64,000 bases of DNA from Polaromonas sp. (GTDB taxonomy: Bacteria > Pseudomonadota > Gammaproteobacteria > Burkholderiales > Burkholderiaceae_C): positions 62,001-126,000 of the forward strand of contig JAURWY010000009.1 in the NCBI GenBank assembly GCA_030654695.1. Reading direction: 5' to 3'. Positions within the stretch are counted from its first letter, which is position 1. Every line of letters begins with the position of its first letter. Made by a program: the position numbers and the translations under genes. Positions 26,504 through 35,218 of this stretch are shown here, one piece after another. The notes beneath the pieces are model-generated. The model saw only the letters and a program-made list of their open reading frames with translations, did not search any database and was not told the DNA's origin.

Positions 26504-27721
26504 TTAGTGTGCGGCCCACTGGATGGTCGACAGATCGACACCATCCTTGAACATTTCCCAGAGCGGCGACAGTTCGCGCAGTTTGGCGACATTTTCTTTG
26601 ATCGTCGCGACGGCGTAATCGATTTCTTCTTCCGTGCTCCAACGACCAAAGGTCATGCGCAAACTGCTGTGCGCCAACTCGTCGCTGCGACCAAGGGCGC
26701 GCAAAACGTAGCTGGGCTCCAAGCTGGCCGAGGTACAGGCCGAGCCACTGGAAACCGCCAGACCTTTGATGCCCATGATCAACGACTCGCCTTCGACGAA
26801 GTTGAAGCTCATGTTGAGGTTGTGCGGCACACGTTTTTCAGCGTGGCCATTCAGGAAAACTTCTTCGACGTCTTTCAAGCCGGCCAACATGCGCTGCTGC
26901 AGACCACGAATGCGCTTGTTCTCTTCGTACATTTCGAGCTTGGCGATGCGGTAAGCCTCGCCCATGCCGACGCATTGGTGCGTTGGCAAAGTACCTGAGC
27001 GCATACCGCGCTCATGACCGCCACCGTGCATTTGCGCTTCAAGGCGAATGCGGGGCTTGCGGCGCACGTACAAAGCGCCGATGCCTTTGGGGCCATAGGT
27101 TTTGTGCGAGGTCAGGCTCATCAAGTCAACCGGCAGCGTCGCCATGTCGATGTCAACACGGCCTGTGGCCTGGGCGGCGTCGGAATGGAGAATGATCCCG
27201 CGTTCACGGCACAGCGCGCCAATGGCCGGGATGTCTTGGATCACGCCAATCTCGTTATTGACGTACATCACGCTGACGATGATGGTGTCGGGACGCATCG
27301 CGGCTTTCAGCACCTCTAAGTCGAGCAGGCCATCGGCTTGCACGTCTAAGTAAGTGACTTCAAAGCCTTGGCGTTCGAGTTCGCGGCAGGTGTCCAGCAC
27401 GGCTTTGTGCTCGGTTTTCACCGTGATCAGGTGTTTGCCCTTGCTCTTGTAAAAGTGGGCAGCGCCCTTCAGGGCGAGGTTGTTGGATTCAGTGGCACCA
27501 CTGGTCCAAACAATCTCACGGGGGTCGGCTCCGATCAAGGCGGCCACGTTGTCGCGCGCCGTTTCAACTGCGGCCTCCGCTTCCCAGCCCCATGCGTGGC
27601 TGCGGGAAGCTGGGTTGCCGAAATGCTCGCGCAACCAAGGAATCATGGCGTCCACCACACGGGGATCGCAAGGATTCGTGGAGCTGTAGTCCAAATAAAT
27701 GGGGAAGTGCGGCGTTTCCAT
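26504..27721 (-). CDS. iscS: Cysteine desulfurase IscS
   Basis: IscS is a PLP enzyme that takes sulfur from cysteine for Fe-S clusters and tRNA thiolation. The PLP lysine motif [19 protein letters not shown] is present, as is the active-site cysteine loop [21 protein letters not shown]. The C-terminal IscU-binding tail ends in [10 protein letters not shown]. At 405 residues it matches the group I IscS enzymes. It lies 60 bases after iscR and 24 before iscU. Confidence 0.97.
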   Translation of the reverse strand: METPHFPIYLDYSSTNPCDPRVVDAMIPWLREHFGNPASRSHAWGWEAEAAVETARDNVAALIGADPREIVWTSGATESNNLALKGAAHFYKSKGKHLITVKTEHKAVLDTCRELERQGFEVTYLDVQADGLLDLEVLKAAMRPDTIIVSVMYVNNEIGVIQDIPAIGALCRERGIILHSDAAQATGRVDIDMATLPVDLMSLTSHKTYGPKGIGALYVRRKPRIRLEAQMHGGGHERGMRSGTLPTHQCVGMGEAYRIAKLEMYEENKRIRGLQQRMLAGLKDVEEVFLNGHAEKRVPHNLNMSFNFVEGESLIMGIKGLAVSSGSACTSASLEPSYVLRALGRSDELAHSSLRMTFGRWSTEEEIDYAVATIKENVAKLRELSPLWEMFKDGVDLSTIQWAAH

Positions 27722-27781
27722 GTGTGTAGCTTCGGTTCAGTCTGGGTTAACGGGAAAGGTCAAAAAAACCAAAAATACTGA

Positions 27782-28318
27782 TCAGCTCTTTGAGAAAGCG
27801 TTGCCCAAGGCAAACACCGAATTCGGTGCATTGATGCGCATCGGCTTGGCAATGGGTGAGCTGAAAATCGCTTTTTTGATTTGCGGCGTATTTTCGATGA
27901 CGACGCCTTTGGCGATTTGGTCATCCACCAGCTTTTGCAAGGTGACAGAGTCCAAGAACTCAACCATGCGGCTGTTCAGCGAGGCCCAGAGCTCGTGCGT
28001 CATGCAACGGCCGGCTTCGCCCAAGCAATTTTCTTTGCCGCCGCAATGGGTGGCGTCGATGGGTTCGTCGACCGAGACAATGATGTCGGCCACGGTGATT
28101 TTGTCCGCTTTGCGGCCCAGCGAGTAACCGCCGCCAGGGCCACGGGTCGATTCGACCAATTCGTGGCGGCGCAGTTTGCCGAACAGCTGCTCTAAGTAAG
28201 ACAGCGAGATTTGCTGACGTTGGCTGATGGCCGCCAAGGTGACAGGACCGTTGTTCTGGCGCAAGGCCAAGTCAATCATGGCGGTGACCGCAAAGCGGCC
28301 TTTGGTGGTGAGTCGCAT
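27782..28318 (-). CDS. iscR: Fe-S cluster-responsive regulator IscR
   Basis: This Rrf2-family winged-helix regulator senses the [2Fe-2S] supply and represses the isc operon. The DNA-binding part is MRLTTKGRFAVTAMIDLA and LSYLEQLFGKLRRHELVES. The cluster ligands are C92, C98 and C105, with H108 as the likely fourth ligand, in CGGKENCLGEAGRCMTH. The spacing between the last two cysteines is one residue longer than in E. coli. The ATG at 28318 has AGGAG six bases upstream, giving 178 residues. It heads the isc operon, and two IscR-like sites lie upstream. Confidence 0.96.
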   Translation of the reverse strand: MRLTTKGRFAVTAMIDLALRQNNGPVTLAAISQRQQISLSYLEQLFGKLRRHELVESTRGPGGGYSLGRKADKITVADIIVSVDEPIDATHCGGKENCLGEAGRCMTHELWASLNSRMVEFLDSVTLQKLVDDQIAKGVVIENTPQIKKAIFSSPIAKPMRINAPNSVFALGNAFSKS

Positions 28319-28456
28319 TTTCAAGCTCCTGTAAATGTTGGTTTGCCTACCAATGTGTTCACCTTGCGGCTTGTAACCTCAAGGACGTTTGCCTACTGCC
28401 TCAAGCCACTTGCGCTTCACGGAGGTGACTACAAGTGAGTTTTGCTTCGAATTCTG

Positions 28457-28481
28457 GTTCTCGACTAATTTCGTCAAGTAT
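28457..28481 (-). promoter_or_regulatory. IscR type 1 binding site (proximal) overlapping the isc promoter
   Basis: Read on the minus strand, this 25-base element begins ATACTTGAC and continues into AATTAGTCGAG. It matches the type 1 IscR consensus (ATA-S-YY-GACT-R-WWW-Y-AGTC-RR-S-TAT, as I recall it) at nearly all positions except one T in GACT and the last bases. A candidate -10, TATACT (28482-28477), overlaps its left end, so binding would block transcription of iscR. It lies about 140 bases before the iscR start. Confidence 0.7.
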
Positions 28482-28487
28482 AACAGA

Positions 28488-28512
28488 GAGTCCGACTGTT
28501 TTAGTAGGCTAA
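28488..28512 (+). promoter_or_regulatory. IscR type 1 binding site (distal)
   Basis: On the plus strand GAGTCCGACT followed by GTTTTAGTAGGCTAA fits the type 1 IscR consensus with a few end mismatches. Its centre is 31 bases, or three helical turns, from the proximal site. Two tandem sites are also known at the E. coli iscR promoter, so autoregulation by IscR is well supported here. Confidence 0.6.
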
Positions 28513-28566
28513 TTGTCCTAGGTCGGCATGAGGCAACGGCCTACAGGCCCCGCGGACCAGCACAAC

Positions 28567-30699
28567 CTAAGACTTCACCCCTACGGCGAGTGAGGTCAAC
28601 AGTACATTGTCTTTGCCAGCGGCGCCAAAGGCCTGCGCTTTCATCTGGCTGAGCTGGTCGCGCACTTGGGCAGCTTTCTCAAATTCCAGATTTTTGGCGT
28701 GCTCGATCATCAACTTTTCAAGGCGTTTGATTTCGCGGGCCACGTCTTTTTCGCTCATGTCTTCGATCAGCGCCTTTTGCATCTCGAACTTCTCAGCTTC
28801 TTTTCCAGATTTTTCACTGTAAACGCCGTCGATCAAATCTTTGATGCGCTTGACCACGCTGCGCGGCGTGATGTTGTTTTCAACGTTAAAAGCGATTTGC
28901 TTGTTGCGCCGACGTTCGGTTTCGCCTATGGCTTTTTTCATCGAATCCGTGATGCGGTCGGCGTACAAAATCGCCCTGCCGTTGAGGTTTCGGGCGGATC
29001 GGCCGATGGTCTGAATCAAGCTGCGCTCAGAGCGCAAAAAGCCTTCTTTGTCGGCGTCCAGAATAGCGACCAGACTGACCTCGGGAATGTCGATACCTTC
29101 CCTCAGCAAGTTGATGCCGACCAGCACGTCAAAAGCCCCCAGCCGCAAGTCACGCAAAATCTCAACCCGTTCGACGGTCTCCACGTCACTGTGCAGATAG
29201 CGCACTTTGACACCGTTGTCTGTGAGGTAGTCAGTCAGCTGCTCGGCCATGCGTTTGGTCAGCGTGGTGATCAGCACACGTTCACTCTTCTCCACGCGAA
29301 TGCGAATTTCCTGCAGCACATCGTCCACCTGATGCGTGGCCGGCCGCACTTCCACTTGCGGGTCAACCAGCCCGGTCGGCCGAACCACCTGCTCGACCAC
29401 GCGACCGGAATGCGTTTGCTCGTAGGCCGCTGGCGTGGCCGAGACAAACACCGCTTGGCGCATCTTGCCTTCGAATTCTTCAAACTTGAGCGGCCGGTTG
29501 TCCAGCGCACTTGGCAACCGGAAGCCGTATTCCACCAGCGTCGTCTTACGAGCACGGTCGCCGTTGTACATGGCATTGAGCTGGCCGATCATGACGTGGC
29601 TCTCGTCCAAGAACATCAGCGAGTCTTTGGGCATGTAGTCGCACAGGGTGGACGGCGCTGAGCCTGGCGGCGCGCCGCTCAAATGCCGGGTGTAGTTTTC
29701 AATGCCTTTGCAATGGCCGATTTCGCCTAGCATTTCCAAGTCGAACCGGGTGCGTTGCTCAATGCGCTGCGCCTCGACCAACTTGCCTTCGCTGATGAAC
29801 TGCTTGACGCGATCCGCCAGTTCGAGCTTGATGGTTTCTACCGCGATCATGACCTTGTCACGGGGCGTCACGTAGTGACTTTTCGGGTAAATAACGAAGC
29901 GCGGTATTTTTTGGCGGATGCGTCCGGTCAGCGGATCAAACAGCTGCAGCGATTCGATTTCGTCGTCAAACAGCTCGATCCGAATGGCCAACTCAGAGTG
30001 CTCCGCGGGGAAAACGTCGATCACATCACCGCGCACCCGAAACGTACCACGTGCAAAGTCTTGGTCATTGCGGCTGTACTGCATGCGGATCAAACGGGCA
30101 ATCACATCGCGTTGACCCATCTTGTCACCCAGCCGAGCGATGAACCGCATCTGCGTGTAATCCTCGGGCGCGCCGATGCCGTAAATCGCGCTGACGGTGG
30201 CAACGATGATGGTGTCGCGCCGCTCCAGCACGCTCTTGGTCGCAGACAACCGCATCTGCTCAATGTGCTCATTGATGGCGGAGTCCTTTTCAATGAAAAG
30301 ATCGCGCTGCGGCACGTAGGCTTCAGGCTGGTAATAGTCGTAATAGCTGACGAAGTACTCGACCGCGTTCTTCGGAAAAAACTCGCGAAACTCGCTGTAC
30401 AGCTGCGCCGCCAACGTCTTGTTGGGCGCAAAGACAATGGCCGGCCGCCCCATCTGCGCGATCACGTTGGCCATGGTGAAGGTCTTGCCCGAACCAGTCA
30501 CACCCAGCAAGGTCTGAAACACTTCGCCGTCGTTGATCCCCTCGACCAATTGCGCAATCGCGGCCGGCTGGTCGCCCGCCGGTTCGTAGGGCATAAACAG
30601 CTCAAACGGCGAGCCCGGAAAGCTCACAAAGTGGCCGGGCAAGGCTCCTTCTACCGGCGCACCAGCCGGAACAACCACAACTTCATTGACTTCTTGCAT
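28567..30699 (-). CDS. uvrB: Excinuclease ABC subunit B
   Basis: UvrB is the damage-verifying helicase-like subunit of nucleotide excision repair. Walker A is in [16 protein letters not shown]. The beta-hairpin region ([12 protein letters not shown]), DESH box ([13 protein letters not shown]), helicase motifs V and VI ([36 protein letters not shown]) and the C-terminal UVR domain that contacts UvrC ([21 protein letters not shown]) are all present. The ATG at 30699 (MQEVNEVVV) follows a GAGG ribosome site; about 710 residues. It is divergent from the aminotransferase at 30831. No convincing LexA box was found upstream. Confidence 0.97.
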   Translation of the reverse strand: MQEVNEVVVVPAGAPVEGALPGHFVSFPGSPFELFMPYEPAGDQPAAIAQLVEGINDGEVFQTLLGVTGSGKTFTMANVIAQMGRPAIVFAPNKTLAAQLYSEFREFFPKNAVEYFVSYYDYYQPEAYVPQRDLFIEKDSAINEHIEQMRLSATKSVLERRDTIIVATVSAIYGIGAPEDYTQMRFIARLGDKMGQRDVIARLIRMQYSRNDQDFARGTFRVRGDVIDVFPAEHSELAIRIELFDDEIESLQLFDPLTGRIRQKIPRFVIYPKSHYVTPRDKVMIAVETIKLELADRVKQFISEGKLVEAQRIEQRTRFDLEMLGEIGHCKGIENYTRHLSGAPPGSAPSTLCDYMPKDSLMFLDESHVMIGQLNAMYNGDRARKTTLVEYGFRLPSALDNRPLKFEEFEGKMRQAVFVSATPAAYEQTHSGRVVEQVVRPTGLVDPQVEVRPATHQVDDVLQEIRIRVEKSERVLITTLTKRMAEQLTDYLTDNGVKVRYLHSDVETVERVEILRDLRLGAFDVLVGINLLREGIDIPEVSLVAILDADKEGFLRSERSLIQTIGRSARNLNGRAILYADRITDSMKKAIGETERRRNKQIAFNVENNITPRSVVKRIKDLIDGVYSEKSGKEAEKFEMQKALIEDMSEKDVAREIKRLEKLMIEHAKNLEFEKAAQVRDQLSQMKAQAFGAAGKDNVLLTSLAVGVKS

Positions 30700-30830
30700 A
30701 AACCTCAATCCTGGCCCGTTAAAATTCCGGACAACCAAACAGAATACGACATTCCGTGGCTCGACGAAAAGATCGTCTCAAAGCCCCGACCTGTCCAGAC
30801 CGCTTCATTCATTTTTCAAAGGATTTTTCC

Positions 30831-32027
30831 ATGTCTTTGTTCACCGCCGTCGAAATGGCACCGCGCGACCCCATCCTCGGACTCAATGAGCAGTTCAATG
30901 CCGACAGCAACCCGGCCAAGGTAAATTTGGGCGTCGGCGTTTATTACGACGACAACGGCAAACTGCCCTTACTCGATTGCGTGAAAGCCGCCGAAAAGTT
31001 GATGGCCGATGAACCGAAGCCACGTGCTTACTTGCCAATTGACGGCATCGCCGCCTATGACGCTGCCGTCAAGAACTTGGTATTTGGGGCCGACAGCGAA
31101 CCCGTCAAGAGCGGCCGTGTGGCGACCGTGCAAGGTATTGGCGGCACCGGTGGCCTGAAAGTCGGCGCTGATTTCCTGAAGCGCCTGAACCCCAACGCCA
31201 AAGTGCTGATCAGCGACCCCAGCTGGGAAAACCACCGCGCGCTGTTCACCAACGCCGGCTTTGAGGTCGAGAGCTACCCTTACTATGACGCGGCCAACCG
31301 CGGCGTGAACTTCGCCGGCATGCTGGCAGCGCTCAAAGCGGCAGCGCCGGGCACCATCGTTGTGCTGCACGCCTGCTGCCATAACCCGACCGGTTACGAC
31401 ATCACGCCAGCACAGTGGGACGAGGTCATTGCCGCCATGAAAGCCGGCGGACTGGTCACCTTTTTGGACATGGCTTACCAAGGCTTTGGCCACGGCATCG
31501 CCGAAGACGGCGCGGTCATCAGCAAATTCGTGGCCGCTGGCCTGGACTTTTTCGTCTCGACCTCTTTCTCCAAAAGCTTCAGCCTGTACGGCGAGCGCGT
31601 CGGCGCCCTGAGCGTGCTGTGCGAAAGCAAAGAAGAAGCCGATCGCGTGCTGAGTCAGCTGAAAATCGTCATTCGCACCAATTACAGCAACCCGCCGATT
31701 CATGGTGGCGCAGTGGTCGCTGCGGTGCTGAACACCCCTGCCCTGCGCGCCCAATGGGAGCAGGAACTGGCCGTCATGCGTGAGCGCATCAAACAAATGC
31801 GCAGCTTGCTGGTTGAAAAACTCAAAGCTGCCGGCGTCAAGCAAGACATGAGTTTCATCACCAGCCAAATTGGCATGTTCAGCTACTCAGGTCTGACCAA
31901 AGACCAAATGGTGCGTCTGCGAAATGAGTTCGCGGTTTACGGCACCGACACGGGCCGTATGTGCGTCGCTGCGTTGAATACCAAAAACATCGACTACGTC
32001 TGCGCGTCGATAGCGAAGGTCATCTAA
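30831..32027 (+). CDS. Aromatic/aspartate aminotransferase (class I, PLP)
   Basis: This cytoplasmic transaminase is of the AspC/TyrB type. The start at 30831 has AAAGGA upstream, giving 398 residues. Characteristic parts are MAPRDPILGLNEQFNAD, the substrate-arginine/PLP segments HACCHNPTGYD and FLDMAYQGFG, the PLP lysine in STSFSKSFSLYGERVGALS, and the C-terminal RMCVAALNTKNIDYV. Sequence alone does not separate tyrosine from aspartate specificity; both use 2-oxoglutarate. It is divergent from uvrB. Confidence 0.92.
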   Translation: MSLFTAVEMAPRDPILGLNEQFNADSNPAKVNLGVGVYYDDNGKLPLLDCVKAAEKLMADEPKPRAYLPIDGIAAYDAAVKNLVFGADSEPVKSGRVATVQGIGGTGGLKVGADFLKRLNPNAKVLISDPSWENHRALFTNAGFEVESYPYYDAANRGVNFAGMLAALKAAAPGTIVVLHACCHNPTGYDITPAQWDEVIAAMKAGGLVTFLDMAYQGFGHGIAEDGAVISKFVAAGLDFFVSTSFSKSFSLYGERVGALSVLCESKEEADRVLSQLKIVIRTNYSNPPIHGGAVVAAVLNTPALRAQWEQELAVMRERIKQMRSLLVEKLKAAGVKQDMSFITSQIGMFSYSGLTKDQMVRLRNEFAVYGTDTGRMCVAALNTKNIDYVCASIAKVI

Positions 32028-32051
32028 GCACACGGTCTGAGGCTTGAGAAA

Positions 32052-32927
32052 TCAGGCCTCACCCCAGATCATCGAGCGCATGGAGATCGACGCCAGTTGA
32101 AAACTGGTGTTGAAAAACTTCACCCGCTCGCCTGAATCCACCGCGCCCGCTGCGTACAGCAAAGGCAATAAGTGCTCGTATGTTGGGTGAGCCATCGTCG
32201 CCAGACTGCCAAGCTTCTGAAAATTCTGCAGTGCGTCCAGTTGACCTTGCTGCACATAGCCACCAATGGTTTGGTCAAACTCCAGGGCCCAGTCATAAGC
32301 TTGGCTGGACGCTGCACCGCGCTGTGCCTGTTGCAGGTTGTGCACCACGTTGCCGCTGGCCACAATCAGCACACCCCGCCGACGCAAGGCCTTGAGCTGA
32401 CGCGCCAGGGCATAGTGCTCGCTGGGCGCACGGCTGTAATCCATGCTGAGTTGCACCACGGGCACGTCGGCATTCGGAAACATCGGTTTGAGGACTGACC
32501 ATGCCCCATGATCAAGACCCCAGCTGGCGTCCAGACCCAAAGGCAAAGACATCCGCTGGCGCACCGCCCGGCTGATCTCGGCGGCAGCCTCGGGGGCGCC
32601 CGGCGCCGGGTACTGCTGGTCAAACAACTCTTGTGGGAAACCGCCGAAGTCATGAATCGTCTTGGGCTGCGCCATGGCGGTCAGCCACCACCCCTTAGTC
32701 AGCCAGTGCGCAGAAATACACAAAATCAGCTGCGGCATGGGCCAGTCGGCGTCAAAACGTGCCCCCAGCGCTTGCCAGCTGCGCCGGTATTCGTTGTCGG
32801 TCACGGCATTCATCGGGCTGCCATGGCCGATAAACAGGACAGGAAAAGTATCAGTTTGTTTCAATTTTTCGAACTGAAGCGTCGACAGACTACTGAGGCT
32901 GGTCACCATATCACTTTTGTCTTTCAT
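32052..32927 (-). CDS. DODA-type extradiol dioxygenase (YgiD/LigB-like)
   Basis: This is a class III extradiol ring-cleavage dioxygenase, similar to bacterial 4,5-DOPA dioxygenase. The metal-site histidines appear in FIGHGSPMNAV (His34 region), LCISAHWLTKG, WGLDHGAWSVL and ASGNVVHNLQQ. The 291-residue length fits the family. It is convergent with the aminotransferase (24-base gap). The physiological substrate is uncertain: a catechol derivative is likely, and no related catabolic genes are adjacent. Confidence 0.85.
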   Translation of the reverse strand: MKDKSDMVTSLSSLSTLQFEKLKQTDTFPVLFIGHGSPMNAVTDNEYRRSWQALGARFDADWPMPQLILCISAHWLTKGWWLTAMAQPKTIHDFGGFPQELFDQQYPAPGAPEAAAEISRAVRQRMSLPLGLDASWGLDHGAWSVLKPMFPNADVPVVQLSMDYSRAPSEHYALARQLKALRRRGVLIVASGNVVHNLQQAQRGAASSQAYDWALEFDQTIGGYVQQGQLDALQNFQKLGSLATMAHPTYEHLLPLLYAAGAVDSGERVKFFNTSFQLASISMRSMIWGEA

Positions 32928-33076
32928 TCATCTTGAATTACAGCGGCTTGCGCATAACTTTGAGTAGTGTCGTTTGAAAGCGGTTCGGTTAAGCTTTCAC
33001 CAAGTTGACAACGGTCGCCTGCAGACGCACCGTATTAGTGTTTACTCTCCTAAAAAGAAACTCAGCTACTGTTATA

Positions 33077-33087
33077 TTGCACTGCAA
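33077..33087. promoter_or_regulatory. TTGCA-C-TGCAA palindrome, candidate PHB-regulator site
   Basis: This perfect 11-base palindrome lies 35 bases before the phaZ start. With its flank, TATTGCACTGCAA, it nearly fits the motif TGNTGCN3GCAA that I recall for the PHB regulator PhbF/PhaR of Herbaspirillum. Position before a PHB depolymerase gene supports the idea. No binding evidence is available here. Confidence 0.45.
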
Positions 33088-33122
33088 CATTATCAGCCGT
33101 CACACCAACAAGGGGCTACGCC

Positions 33123-34526
33123 ATGCTTTATCAGGTCTATGAAACGCAACGCACAATGATGGAGCCTTTCGTCGATTTTGCGCAGGCTGCTGCCAAGCTT
33201 TACAGCAACCCAATGACACCTGCCGGCCAGAATCCGTTTGCACAACGCGTCGCCGCGGGTTACAGCCTGATTTACCGCTTAGGCAAAGATTACGAAAAGC
33301 CAAGTTTTGACCTGACCACCGTCGACGTCGATGGCACCAGCGTGGCCATTCACGAACGCATTGAATTGGACAAGCCCTTTTGTGAGCTGCGCCGCTTCAA
33401 GCGCTTCACCGATGACCCGGCCACGCTGACACGCCTCAAAGGGCAGCCAGTTGTGTTGATTGTGGCGCCGCTGTCGGGCCACTACGCGACGCTGTTGCGC
33501 GACACGGTCAAGACCATGCTGAAAGACCACAAGGTCTACATCACCGACTGGAAAAACGCCCGGATCGTTCCCCTTTCTGAGGGTCGCTTTAACTTAGACG
33601 ACTACGTCAACTACGTTCAAGAATTTATTCGCCACCTGCAAGGTGCATATGGCAATTGCCACGTCATCAGCGTGTGCCAGCCAACGGTGCCGGTGCTCGC
33701 TGCGATTTCCCTGATGGCGAGCCGCGGTGAAACCACGCCGCTGAGCATGACCATGATGGGTGGCCCGATTGATGCGCGCAAGTCGCCCACAGCGGTCAAC
33801 AACTTGGCCATGAACAAGAGCTACAGCTGGTTTGAAAACAACGTGATTTTCCGTGTGCCAAGCAACTTTGCAGGTGCTGGCCGACGTGTTTACCCGGGCT
33901 TTCTGCAACACACGGGTTTCGTAGCCATGAACCCGGACCGCCATGCCAGCAGCCACTACGATTACTTCAAAGATTTGCTGAAAGGTGATGACGCCAGCGT
34001 CGAAGCGCACCGCAAGTTTTATGACGAGTACAACGCGGTTCTCGACATGGACGCCGACTATTACCTCGACACCATCAAGACGGTGTTTCAGGAGTTCAAG
34101 CTGGTCAATGGCACTTGGGACGTGTGCAACGAACAAGGCGTTTCAGAACGCGTGCGTCCACAAGACATCACCACAACGGCTCAGTTCACCGTCGAAGGCG
34201 AATTGGACGACATCTCAGGCTCGGGACAAACCAAAGCCGCCCACGGCCTGTGCTCCAGCATTCCCAAGGCCAACCAGCAACACCTTGAAGTCAAAGGCGC
34301 TGGCCATTACGGTATTTTCAGCGGTCGTCGTTGGCGCGAGACCACTTACCCTGCCGTGAAATCATTCATTCTTGCCCACAATCAACAGGCAAAGAAGTCA
34401 AGCCCGACCAGTTCAACAAAACCGGTCGCCAGCTCGCCAGCCAAGCGGAAATCACCAGCAATCTCGATGGCCGCTGCAAAAACCCGTCCTGCAACAGCCG
34501 TCAAAAAAACCTCGGCCCGCAAATAA
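33123..34526 (+). CDS. phaZ: Intracellular polyhydroxybutyrate depolymerase with basic C-terminal tail
   Basis: PhaZ degrades storage polyhydroxybutyrate granules inside the cell. The family start MLYQVYETQRTMMEPF and the catalytic cysteine C185 in ISVCQPTVPVLAA (replacing serine) identify the PhaZ1 type; the catalytic D and H lie in the C-terminal third, with HYGIFSGRRWRE typical. Related enzymes are about 410-420 residues. This one has 467 because of a roughly 50-residue tail rich in K, S, T, P and A (SSPAKRKSPA, AAAKTRPATAVKK), resembling histone H1 tails. A PHB-regulator-like palindrome lies upstream. The gene is followed after 31 bases by an RsxB-like gene. Confidence 0.92.
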   Translation: MLYQVYETQRTMMEPFVDFAQAAAKLYSNPMTPAGQNPFAQRVAAGYSLIYRLGKDYEKPSFDLTTVDVDGTSVAIHERIELDKPFCELRRFKRFTDDPATLTRLKGQPVVLIVAPLSGHYATLLRDTVKTMLKDHKVYITDWKNARIVPLSEGRFNLDDYVNYVQEFIRHLQGAYGNCHVISVCQPTVPVLAAISLMASRGETTPLSMTMMGGPIDARKSPTAVNNLAMNKSYSWFENNVIFRVPSNFAGAGRRVYPGFLQHTGFVAMNPDRHASSHYDYFKDLLKGDDASVEAHRKFYDEYNAVLDMDADYYLDTIKTVFQEFKLVNGTWDVCNEQGVSERVRPQDITTTAQFTVEGELDDISGSGQTKAAHGLCSSIPKANQQHLEVKGAGHYGIFSGRRWRETTYPAVKSFILAHNQQAKKSSPTSSTKPVASSPAKRKSPAISMAAAKTRPATAVKKTSARK

Positions 34527-34557
34527 AAGCCTTGCCCACTTGGTCGGGTGTAACTTT

Positions 34558-35214
34558 GTGAGCTTGTCCGAACGCATCAACGCCCTGCTGCCGCAAACTC
34601 AGTGCACGCGCTGCGGTTTCCCAGACTGCGCGGCCTATGCAGACGCTATAGCCACAGACGGAGCTGCGATTAATCGCTGCCCTCCCGGTGGCGCTGAAGG
34701 CATCCGTCGTTTGGCGGCACTGACCGGCAAGCCTTTAACTGCTCTGGATACTCAACATGGGTATGAGGGCCCGCGGCATGTGGCAGTGATTGACGAAGCT
34801 TGGTGCATTGGCTGCACCTTGTGTCTGCCGGTCTGTCCGACAGACGCCATTCTTGGCAGCAACAAGCTGATGCACAGCGTGATTGAAAAACACTGCACTG
34901 GCTGCGAGCTGTGCATACCCGTATGCCCGGTAGATTGCATCAGCTTGGTCAATGTGACAGCGCTGGAGACTGGCTGGAAAGCCTGGTCGCCCACGCAGGC
35001 AGAAGACGCACGCAGCCGCTATGCGTTCCACCAAATCAAACAAGTGCGCGAAACACGTGTGCAAGCCGATCGGCTGGAGAAAAAAGCGGAAGCGGCGTTG
35101 GCTGATGTCGCTGCCCATTCAAAGCACACAGACCCCACCGTGCTCGATACCAAACGCGCCGTGATTGAAGCCGCGCTGGCAAGGGCCAGAGCCCGACGCA
35201 GCGCAGCCGACTGA
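34558..35214 (+). CDS. rsxB: RnfB/RsxB-like electron transport Fe-S protein
   Basis: This membrane-associated or soluble Fe-S subunit resembles the Rnf/Rsx electron-transport complex. From a GTG at 34558 (218 residues) it has the N-terminal RnfB cluster C16-x2-C19-x4-C24-x16-C41 (CTRCGFPDC, RCPPGG). Two [4Fe-4S] ferredoxin motifs follow: C83-C86-C89-C93 and C113-C116-C119-C123. The N-terminal membrane helix of full RnfB is missing. The frame is open to 34372 but overlaps phaZ, so I prefer the GTG, which has GGGTG upstream. No other rnf genes are present, so its partners are unknown. Confidence 0.85.
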   Translation: MSLSERINALLPQTQCTRCGFPDCAAYADAIATDGAAINRCPPGGAEGIRRLAALTGKPLTALDTQHGYEGPRHVAVIDEAWCIGCTLCLPVCPTDAILGSNKLMHSVIEKHCTGCELCIPVCPVDCISLVNVTALETGWKAWSPTQAEDARSRYAFHQIKQVRETRVQADRLEKKAEAALADVAAHSKHTDPTVLDTKRAVIEAALARARARRSAAD

Positions 35215-35218
35215 ACGA

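Noticed and set aside
28666..29661. 331-codon plus-strand frame opposite uvrB
   Set aside because: Antisense shadow of a conserved gene with no recognisable protein features.
30700..30830. LexA (SOS) box before uvrB
   Set aside because: CTGTTTGGTTGTCCGG is asymmetric and lacks the CAG half-site needed at the proper distance.
29755..30924. 389-codon plus-strand frame opposite uvrB
   Set aside because: It is antisense to uvrB and runs into the aminotransferase gene in another frame; no domain or start signal.
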